64,000 bases of DNA from Magnaporthiopsis rhizophila (Eukaryota > Ascomycota > Sordariomycetes > Magnaporthales > Magnaporthaceae), in NCBI GenBank assembly GCA_003049465.1, contig PYSS01000031.1, positions 236,570 through 300,569 on the forward strand, in the 5' to 3' direction. Each line of letters opens with the position of its first letter. The first letter of the stretch is position 1. Below, one piece after another: positions 45,811-55,559 of the stretch. Below the pieces are notes generated by a model, which was not told where the DNA came from, searched no databases, and saw only the letters and a program-made list of their open reading frames with translations. Made by a program: the position numbers and the translations under genes.

Positions 45811-48800
45811 TAGATTGCAAAACGTACCTCTTCTTCTCGGCGGGAAGGCGGAGCAGCTGCTCTATCAGAGCATTGACCTTGCTCGAGAGGTGGAAGTCGG
45901 CCATGGCGCCGTCCAATGATCTCGACGGCCCGAACCCATCCTCCAGGGTGCTCCAGCCCAGCGACACGGGCGCTATGTCGTGCTCCGGGCTGTGCTTGCA
46001 GGTGACGGGCTGGCTGCGCGCGGCGGCGTGCCTCGTGCAGTCTCCGCACACAAAAGAGAAGCACCGCGCATAGTACGGTCCGCTAGTAGCTGCCGGGCCG
46101 CCGTCGCCGTCGTCAAAGGCGGCCGTGGCCAGATTGCAGGACGCGCCGCAGAAGGCGCACGCCACGGGATACATCTCGCGACGGTGGTCGAACGCGAGCT
46201 GCGCCACGGACTTCCAGTCCCCCGTCGAGGCCCTTTCCGTGGTGTTGTGTCTTGAGCTGTAGTTCAGCCCGAGGTCGCACACCACGCGGAGCGCGTTGAT
46301 CCGCTGCAGCACCGTGATGTAGGACATGGATGCCGGCCTGCCGTCTCCGCCGTCGTAGGCCTCCTCGATCCGGGCCAGGGTTTGCGCCTTAAGCTCGTCG
46401 TACAGCTTCCTTTCCTCAGGGGAGAACTCGACTGGGAGCTTGAGGTCGGTCCGGTTGGGCAGTTCGATGACGGTCTTGGGCCGCCGGAGGACTAGTCCAT
46501 TAGTGAGAGTCCTTAGTCTCTTTGCCGCGTCTTCGACGTTGCCCGACTTCCAGAGCCTCCCAATGTCAGAGTCGAAGCGTCCTGAGTCGTCATATGGGTG
46601 CGCCCGAATAAATTTCAAAAGGCTCTCCATATCCCTGATCGAGTTCTGCACGGGGGTTCCTGTGACAGCCCATCTGGATGTGGCCTTGAGAGCGCATACT
46701 GCCTTTGACATCCGCGATTTTGCATTTCGGATCATGTGAGCTGTTGGGAGTTAGCCCACCTTCCAGGAATAAAGTCGAAGTGAAGAGTGATTTGTACCTT
46801 CGTCCAGGACGATCCGGCTCCACGAAGCCGAGAAGAGGAAGCTTCTGTGGGTTGAATTCTGGCTACCCCAGTCCAAAGCCACTGTGTGGTATGTCGACAG
46901 TATGATATGGTGTTTGGCTGCTTCTTCGGCGCTGGTGAGTTTTTGGTCTCCGTAATGGAGGCCCCAGGACATTGCGCCCGGTTTGACGTGCCTTGTGTTG
47001 GGAGTCGGAGGTAAGTCAGCCGAAGAAGAGTCCGAGGTAGATGCTGGAGTGATGGTCAACTCACTCCTTCAGCTGTTCCTGCCATGTATCCAGCACTTTG
47101 TTTGTGAGTAGGTTACGCGATGTTAGTCTCTAGAATGAGGTGATGGCAGAAGCCCCCTGAGCTGCACAGGTTGTGAACTTACGAGGCGGCGGAACAATGA
47201 TCAAGGTTGGAAGAATCTCCAACTTTGGAGTATCGCTGGTGTCGCGAAACATTTCGCTATGATCCGTTGCCGCCAAAGCTATCATGGTCAGTGTTTTGCC
47301 GAGTCCCATGGGATCTGCGACGATGCCGCCACAGAACTCGGGAGGTTCATCGGTATGCCATGTTTGGGATATCCGGTTCACGAAGCTGGAGGGTTACTAA
47401 ATGTTAGACAACCCCAGAGTAGAGACGATTGCCTGAGAGTTGGGGATCAACGAACTAAGTCGTATTGCCTGTTTGTGACAGATCCCAGAAGTCCGCCGAG
47501 TCCTGTCTGAAATCCCATCCGGATTCTCGCCGCAGGAGAAACGTGAGGGCTTGTTTTTGATGACTAAAGACAATGATTGAGGTTTCATGTCAGTAGGTTA
47601 AAGTAGCACAGATATTTAAGCTGCGTAGACAGCGCTCACATCTTGAGAGGCGTTTTGAGTATGTCGTCGGGAGAGTGAGATTCGGTGAGATTCTCGTGAG
47701 CATCCGGAATCAGCTCAGGCATGTTGGGCTCGGCGAACAAGATAGCCTCAGCGTTGGCGCCCTCCTTTGACAGGTCAAAGACCATGGGGCAGCAGTCCAG
47801 GGATGATAATCGATGAGGGTTGCAGTACTTAACATTGTGGTCGCAGCCTTTTGGGTCCTGTAGGTAGACATCTGCCTCCTGAAAGAAGGCGCCGACATCG
47901 TCGCTCATTTCCGCAGGTCCATAAATAATCAGTGAGAGGGTGCATTTCTGCACTACTTCGCCAAACTGGGCTCTGTGGCTGCCCTTCGACTGCAGCGTCT
48001 GGGAAGGGTTGATGGCGCATGACATCTGCAGTTCCAGTGGCGGTACCTCAAGCAGCGCCTGAACGATCTCGATGTATTCGACGGCAAGCTTGCCATGGTA
48101 GGCTATCTCGGAAGACCGAGATTTGAAGGTGCAGTCCTGCTCTATCGTCACGGGGAAGCCGGCCATTGGTTGAAGACTTGCCGACGGCCCCTTGCAGCTG
48201 CCGGGGAACGAGATCTGAGGAGATTGGTGTCTTAGTGCCATGGTACGGTATACGTGGTTCAGGAGTGTGTGGGTGTACCATTCCGTAGCAGACGGTTGTG
48301 TCTGTCACGTCGTTGCTTTCATTGGAGAGGTCTTGCATGCCTCCGCCAACTTCTTGGGCGCTGGGTTGCACGGCCACTTCGTCAGGTCCGGGGAGAGCAA
48401 CGGCGTTGAGCTGGCCGATATCTAGGCAGTCGTCTAGACAGGCATCTAGAAGTGCTTCAGAATCCGACATGGAGATTTCAGGTGCCGGACTCCCATGCCA
48501 GGCCCCGATGGCGCCCCAGCCGTGGCAAGCCAGCTCGCCTCGGCCTCTCCAAGTCGATGCGACGCTGGCTTGCACCACCCCTTCTGGAGGGAATGAGGTG
48601 TAAAACGTGGGTTGTCCATAGCCTTGCACTTGCCAGCGCTGGCTCACGGTGGTGTGGGCCAGAGTCGGGAGCATAAAGGTACCCTGGGGTAGAAACGGGT
48701 TGGTCGCCCATGTGCATGGCTCATTGCGTGGGGTTGTCGTTTTCGTTTCGGACCAGGTGCTCCTGAAAGGAGGCGGCGCTCTGGCACCGTCGTCCTGGCC

Positions 48801-48959
48801 ATATGGCCATTCTCGCTTTCTTTGAGAGGAAGCCATCGCAAGTAAACCCGGGCGTGTTGTTTTATCGTAGCTGGCTTTCGTTTCGAGCAATTGCCCATAT
48901 CTGCTCTGTTTCTCTTTTCTGCTCGTTGAAACGTTGCCCACTGGGGTCGTGTCGCTCAT
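45053..48959 (-). CDS. SNF2-family DNA-dependent ATPase (HLTF/Rad16-like)
   Basis: Nuclear chromatin-remodelling or repair translocase of the Swi2/Snf2 superfamily. Eleven exons close in frame: 48959-48279, 48214-47640, 47563-47456, 47385-47183, 47095-47065, 46991-46798, 46740-45828, 45719-45534, 45449-45402, 45349-45247, 45190-45053; product 1059 residues. Helicase motifs: HQKQALTFLLRRE (Q-like), ADPMGLGKTLTMIALA (I), LIIVPPPLLDTWQEQL (Ia, across a 31-nt exon), ILSTYHTVALDW, DEAH split over an intron (LDE|AHMIRN), TSRWAVTGTPVQNS (III), then SVVFSSWTMTLDLLQ (IV), FREDTGVKVLLLTLSCGAAG (V) and ALARIHRLGQESEV (VI). Where HLTF/Rad16 carry a RING there is a Cys-rich segment CAFCGASC...CFSFVCGDC that does not match RING spacing. 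One donor (GTTCGT after 47456) and the first (GTACAC) are weak but restore conserved sequence. It shares a 323 bp divergent promoter with the NLR gene. Confidence 0.85.
45778..45805. repeat. 28-base T/A homopolymer inside an SNF2-gene intron
   Basis: T28 on the + strand, so A28 in the transcript, inside the 108-nt intron 45720-45827 between helicase lobes 1 and 2 of the SNF2 gene. It makes up about a quarter of the intron. It is likely polymorphic and a likely site of assembly or sequencing error. Confidence 0.85.
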
Positions 48960-49282
48960 ATTCTAGGTACCTAGCGGGCGGGACTATGCCAGACGCGGTA
49001 GGGGTTGATTCGCGATTGGCTGCGTGCGCGCATCCAATGCGCAAGGCGGTGGCTGTGTCCCAGGACGTGGTTGCCTCCGATGACGGGTGATGCGGCTGAC
49101 ACTGCCTGATCCCCACCCCATCAACCTTGAGGTCAGCTGGCTGCTCGTCCAGCTAGCCTGACCTCGATCTGTTCCACACAAACGGCACAGCATTGCTGGT
49201 GCTGTGTCAACGATCGTCGGACCTCGTCTTTCTCCTGGTGACAGCAATTGCGGCTTTCCGTACAGCCAAGGAGCTGCCCTCC
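48960..49282. promoter_or_regulatory. 323 bp shared divergent promoter, SNF2 (-) / NACHT NLR-like (+)
   Basis: The spacer between the two start codons carries a perfect 12-bp palindrome CTAGGTACCTAG at 48963-48974, four bases from the SNF2 start, and no other coding sequence. Its short length and the head-to-head layout suggest co-regulation, which is an inference. No TATA box was clear. Confidence 0.6.
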
Positions 49283-52200
49283 ATGTCATGCCACCATTTT
49301 GCGCTGAGAGCGCGAGAGCCTGGCCGGCTCGAAGCCAGGCTCATGATCCAGGGCGCGTTCGAAGATCTACGCGCAGTTGTGTCGCCAGCTCACACATCTG
49401 AATTCGCCTCAACCACTCTTCAGGATGTTAGAAAAGCGGCGATTGAGGTCGAGCGGGAGCTTGCAGGTCGCCAGCTGCTCCGAAATACGCGTCGTTTGGA
49501 CGCCTTGCTCCGAGGACTCGACCACTACTCGAACGTCATAGATACTCTTTGCGCCGGGACCGATCATCTGCCCTGGATCTGGGCTCCCGTCAAGCTCGTC
49601 TTGAAGGCAAGCCTCTCCCTCGCCTCCCCAAGCGCCCCTGACGTCTGCTGACTGTAGCACTGGCTCCTTCTACACCTGCTGGGGGATAGATGTCATCCAG
49701 CTGCATCGTGGCATTCGAAAGCCTGGTAAAAGCCTATGCGCAGATTGCCGAGCATCTGGGCAGGTTCGAGCATCTGCGTCCTTGCTTCAAGGATAACCCG
49801 GAGTTCCACCCGACTTTTGCTGCCTTCTACGTGGGAATACTCGCCTTTCACAGAATCGCCTACAAATTTGTGACGCGTCGCTGTGAGTGAAAAACGGCGC
49901 ACTGGTGAATAACGGCGATTCGCCAATTTGGGCTGATGTTTTGCTTGCTAGGCTGGAAGGATATGTTTGCCACATCATGGGGTCGATCAAAGCAGAGGCT
50001 CAACAATGTCCTCGAGGACCTCAGGAGGCATGGAGAGATCATCGACGAAGTTGCCAACGCGCGCACGACCGAGGCCAGAGATATGGGGCAGGAGCTACAG
50101 TCCTGGAAAGAGATCACTCTCCACAGACTCGTGCAGAGCGAGAAAGAGCAGAGCGAGTGCCACTTGGAAAGCATAACCGCGTGGCTTGGCATCGACGACT
50201 CAGACCAAGTCTCCCTCCGAGATCCGCTGGTCGACGTTGGCGTCGAGCATCCGGGCACCACCGACTGGATCCTGAAGCGTCGAGATGTGATGTCTTGGCT
50301 CCAGCCAAACGCCAAGAATCCATTCTTGCTTCTGCAGGGGGGACCGGGGACGGGTAAGAGCGTCCTCAGTGCCAGGGTCATGAGGTCACTCCAGGATTCG
50401 GGGCGCTCCACCGTGCTCAGCCATTTTTGCTCCTACTCGCCCAGCGCGACTGCACGCTACGATGTTATGGTCAAATCATTATTGCTGGGGTGCGTCAAGG
50501 CCGACCACGACCTCGCCGCCCACATATACGATGAAAACGTCACTGCCAAGCAAGCGAGCATTAGCCTGCTTGAAAAGCTTTTGGAGGCCGCCGCCGAGAT
50601 CATTGGAGACAACAATGCGGTCCATATAATACTCGACGGCGTGGATGAGTGTCTTGTGGAGACGCAGCGCAAGATCTTCCGACTCGTCGACAGGCTGACC
50701 ACCAACGGGCTGGTGTGCAAGGTTCTGGTGTCAGGACGAAGTTCCATGGTCGCCCCACACGCCAAGCTGCGCAAGACGGCATCAACAGTCTCTTTGTCCG
50801 AGGAGAAAGACTGCGTAGGCGAAGCCATACGACACTTCGTCACCACCGCTTTGAGGAACATGCATAGAAAACTATCTGAGATGGGCCTGCCCGATCAATC
50901 CGTACCAGAGCTAGCGTCCAAAATAGTGGCCAAAGCCGACGGTAAGCTACAGTTCCATGAAAACGGCTTTGAACGAGACATCTCACAGAACAGTACGGAA
51001 TCCAGGCATGTTTCTCTGGGCTCGTCTCATTCTCAACTACCTCGACGCCAACTTCTTTTACAACAAGGCCGAGTTTAACATGGCAATCGAGGCCATCCCG
51101 CGAGAACTTTCCCAGTTGTGAGTGAAGCCGACATTCTCACGTGAACTTGATTACCCGCCAGGACCATTGGGATACTGACCAGGAAGTGATTACTAACACT
51201 TTCCGTCTATAGCTACGAGAAGATTTTATCGCACGTTCTGTCCCGTTGTGACTCTCGCTCGGTGCATCGCCTTAAGGGCATATTCGGCTGGATAGCGTTT
51301 GCAAAGCGCCCACTCCAGATATCGGAGCTACAGTCTGCGCTGTTATTTGACGCTACAAGCGAAGTCGCTGACCGTCCAGTGCCGAATTACGTGCTGGAGG
51401 CGTGCGGGCCCCTGGTAGAGAGGCGAAAGGATTCGACCATCTGCTTTATCCATGTATCGGTCAAAGAGTATGTCTCACCTTCTGGTGCTGTATGCTCTGC
51501 TGAGGGCTCGAAGCCTTGCTGACGCATGCTTGGAACACATTGCCAGATAACTGCAGCGAGACGACTGCGTTGAGGCTGTCCGCCTCTCGCGACAAGCTTC
51601 TCTGTGGGATAACGGGCTCTCATCCCTGAGATGTCTTCGGAGAGCGTTCGAGGTGTTCGGTCCATCAACCCCAGAACTGGCGAGAAATATCCAAGTTCTC
51701 CGAGGAGTGTGGGCATTTTTGCCGTATACGAGGGACACGTGGTTCTCAGAGCTGCGTGAAATGGCGTCTGTGCCGAAGGAGGAATGGAACCCCTCGTTTT
51801 GGGACATCGCTCAGCAGCTGTCACAAGTCCTGATGGCATCGCGGCCTGACCATGCCACAGCGGACACCGTTGCCTCCATCCCGGGGCTTGACGCTATTCG
51901 GTCGCTCGAAAGTCTTTGGTCTGAGGCCGCGGCCAGCCTGGTAGCCGAGTCTAAGGGGGAGATATTAGCAGCCGGTGCAAACGACTCCGGTAAGCCCGCA
52001 CGCACCAGGGAGGACCATACAGTATAACGATCCTAAACGACAGATGCAACCCTAGATTGCTTCAGACAGCCTCAGAGCATTCAGGATATTTACGCCAACT
52101 ACGAGTGGGTGATCCAGCAGCTGATCAGCATCAGCCACCATCCCGACATCAACGCGTCGGAGCTCGACCATTTCAAAGAGAATCTGACGAGAGGTGCCTA

Positions 52201-55200
52201 CGCCTGCCGTTTCCCCTTATGTGACACCGCCACGAGCCAGTTTCGGAGCATTAGTGAGCGTGCTACCCACGAAGCCACCCACGCGCCGACTTTTCCATGC
52301 CTCGAGCCTGGTTGCCAGTACCCCCCATTCACGTCCGGGAAGTTGCTGCGCAGGCACCAGTCCGAGAACCACGAATCGGGAGGGCCCCGAAACGTAAATC
52401 GAGATCTGCTGATGAAGCAGGTCCGGCCGGCACCAACGTGGGATCGCGTAAAGGCCAAGCCCGTGCCAGGCGGGGATGGCCGGGCCTCAACACTTGCTGA
52501 GGAGACGCCGGGAAATCGGTTCGGGATAAAGATAAAGCCGTATCCGTCCGGGAAACCGCCACCAGTACTGTCAACAGGACGGCAGCAGAACCAGCAGCGG
52601 GATAAACAGCTAGAGCCGCAGCTTAGCACCCCAGATCTGGGCACGGAAACATTGCAACCGCCGCACCTAATCCCGCCTCAACAACTCCAGCAGGAGCCGC
52701 AGCGAAAGGAGCCACCAACGACTCGGCAAGACGCTGCTCTTGCTGATTTTCATCTTTCCCTCGCGTTACTAAAGCAGCAAAACCTCAAACGAGAAATGAT
52801 GGAAAGGCAAGAGGAACAGCAGCAACCGCTGGAGCCATCAAAGCTTCAGCCATATCAATTGCAGCTGGAGCAGCTGGAGAATCAAAGGAGGAAACTAATG
52901 GCGCAGGAGCATGAAAAGGAGCGAACCTTTATGAATGCACGGGAAGAAGAGCAACAGCAACAGCCAAAGCAGCCCCAGGGCCAGATGATGGCCTGCCAAG
53001 CGCAGGATTATCGTCCGATGTATCGACCTGAGCAGATATCCTCCTTCAAGAACACTAGCGGGAAGTTCAAGGAAAAGCGGGAAGAGTGCACCAAAGCACT
53101 GCGCCGTCATTGGAGCGTGTTTGATACAGCGCCGGAAGGGTCCATCCTGAAGCGGCACGCGAAAGAGCAGATTCAGGCTTTCAGCTCTAGACCGCAGGCA
53201 CTAGCACAGGGTCGGGCGGCACAAGACCGGGCGGCACAATTCCACGCGACACAAGCCCTGGCACGAAGCCAGAGACGACTCCAGGAACAAATCGTCGCGG
53301 CACAAGCCCTGGCACAAGCCCAGCAGCAGCAGGATCGGGAAAACCAAGTGATGCATTTAATGGCCACAAGGTCCCCGATATATCGGCCTGGGACGATGTC
53401 TTCTCTACCCTATGTCACGCAAAAGGAGAGGGAAAAGCTCGCAGAGGAGCTGCGAGGGCTATGGGACCGTTTGTGGGCGACGGCTGAGGGCTCAGACGGG
53501 AGGCGGGCGGCTGAGGACGCGATTCAGGAGTTTGGGGTCAGGCTAGAAGGGAAAATCAACAGCATTTCAGCCCAGTCTCAGACCCAGGACCGACCTCGGC
53601 CAACGCCCGGAGGCTTCACCTGCAGCTTGTGCGGTGAACGGTGCACCACGACTTCGAACTTAAGGTAAGCATATTCAAGTGCACGGTACTCTGGCCATTT
53701 TATGGCTTCTCCCCCTTCTCAACCTCTATAAACTTGTGACTAACCTTGTGGAACTTTCCCCAACATTAGAAGACATGTGGATACCAGTCACACCAGGCGC
53801 CATTGCCAGATCGTCGGTTGCCTCCACACCGAGGACGCTGTTGGCGACCTGGTGCGACACATGCGCGATGCGCACTTGGTAACCGATGCGGTTTACAGAT
53901 GCAACCAGCAGTCATGTGCGGATTCTCTCGAGTTATGGCTTGGGCCGGGCAGATTCTTCGAACACCTGGCGAGGGATCATGGATTACAGTACACCAAGGC
54001 CCAGGAGTTCAAAGCCTGCGTTGTTGGAAATTGCCCAAGTCCGACGAGCTCTGCGGCCTCCGCGTTCCACCCGTCTCCGTCGGCTCCTTTGGACAATGCC
54101 GGCGAGGGTTACTCAGGGCCCAGTAAGGGCAGAAGCGCTCTGCAGGAACATGAGATGCGGCTTGAAGCAGCAGAGGCACTGGGGCCAGGGGGCGGAAACA
54201 AGTCGGGCAGTGAAGAGAAGGACAGCCCGATCCAAGCCACACAATCGCCATGCCAAACACCCCAAAACGAGAGCCGTGACATGAGCGCCATCTCGCCGAA
54301 GGATTTGCTCATCCCGGAGTCTTTCATTTCAGACCCCGGCGCTCCCGCGCCTACCGGCTTGGCCTCACCGTCCATTCACTACGGATCTCCGGAGTTTGCC
54401 GAGATCGGCATCGACATTTCTTCCGACTTCACGTTGAGCAATTTCGACTCTGCTACCGACCTTTGGTATCCGCTCTTCCCTGAGGCTAGCGAAAACACTA
54501 GCAACAGCAACGCCACCCCTCAGGTCGCTGCTCGGGACCCTGCCTCTCAACCGCAGCAGACCCAGGCGTCTTCCGCTCCGCCTGCCAAGCCCTCGCGTCT
54601 AGTTTCGCCGGCAGCGAACGACCTCTTTGCGCAAAGGCTTCAGGCCGCCAACAGCCAGCACACGTCGTCCGCCACGATGGACATGCCGCACGGCCGGTTC
54701 CATTTCCGGGACGGCGCGCCGCTGTTCTATGAGCCAACGGGAGGGTACTCTTCCCACTTGCCTTCGGTCCAGAAAGAGGAGAGCCAGGCGAAAGAAGGAC
54801 CGCGAGATCGCGACGATGCAGAGGAGAAGGGTGCACAACATCAAGACCGAACCCAATGGGGAAGCCCAAATCCAGGCGACGCGCATCCGAATGGAGAACC
54901 GTCGCCGCAAGAGCGAGCAGCAGCAGCAGCAGCAACATCGATACCGACAATGGATGCACAGCCGAATCTCACACAGCTACCCATGGAGGCGTTGTCGTAC
55001 ATTCAGACCATGGTATGGGAAACCGCCAACCGTCATGATGGCGTATTTGAGTTGGCGCTGATCCAATCTGCGCACCTCGCTTGCCGCGAGGCGCTGCTTG
55101 GGCTCGCCGGACGGTACGGAGGGATGGACGAGATACCGAAGGAGGAGTTCTGGCCAGTTGTTATCGAAAGCACAAGGCGGATATTGAAAGGGGATCGGAG

Positions 55201-55210
55201 GTCTGTGTAG
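49283..55210 (+). CDS. NLR-like NACHT NTPase with C2H2 zinc fingers
   Basis: Fungal STAND protein of the kind linked to heterokaryon incompatibility and non-self response. Exons: 49283-49606, 49690-49882, 49952-50941, 51006-51117, 51213-51471, 51557-51989, 52044-53664, 53770-55210; about 1790 residues in this model. The N-terminal helical domain (residues ~50-250: TDHLPWIWAPVKLVLK, VKAYAQIAEHLGRFEHL, FYVGILAFHRIAYKFV) resembles the DUF7708 region of fungal NACHT proteins. NACHT: Walker A GGPGTGKS near residue 302, Walker B VHIILDGVDEC near 400, then MFLWARLILNYL and a winged-helix-like FIHVSVKEY. The C-terminal half has C2H2-type fingers (YACRFPLC..., FPCLEPGCQYPPF..., FTCSLCGERC..., HCQIVGC..., YRCNQQSC...) around a Gln-rich coiled segment with two copies of an IYRP-type module. 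Intron 1 is GC-AG. The exon 5/6 junction is ambiguous: the strong GTATGT donor at 51468 with CAG at 51546 gives an in-frame TAA, so a weak donor at 51472 is used here. The gene may be broken at that point. Confidence 0.8.
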
Positions 55211-55559
55211 GCCACCGGACATCACGTAAGCTTGTAGCGCGAACATCACGACGTGGAAGCGTTTGCACGGCATGCGCCAAAACGGGATGGGTGCCGTTCT
55301 GAAAAGGAGATACTACGCATGTCAGCCACAGTCGAAGCTGGCGACGTAGACAAAGCAGTCCACCCCATATACCCAGGTACTTACTTTCCCTTACACCAAG
55401 ACGCCTGATAAGCACATGCAACATATGAAGTTAGGATTATCAAGTCCTAGAGCGCCCGTGAAAGCTCTAAACTTGTAATATGTGAACAAATCAAGGATAT
55501 ATAGCGCAAAAGGACAGAAAAACACAGCAACCAAAAAAGGCACCCCTGCCCTCTTCAGG
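55211..55559. other. Convergent spacer, NLR-like / receptor-transporter fusion genes
   Basis: A 349 bp spacer between two converging stop codons. It is AT-richer at 55410-55540, as expected for 3' untranslated regions. No gene seen. Confidence 0.6.
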
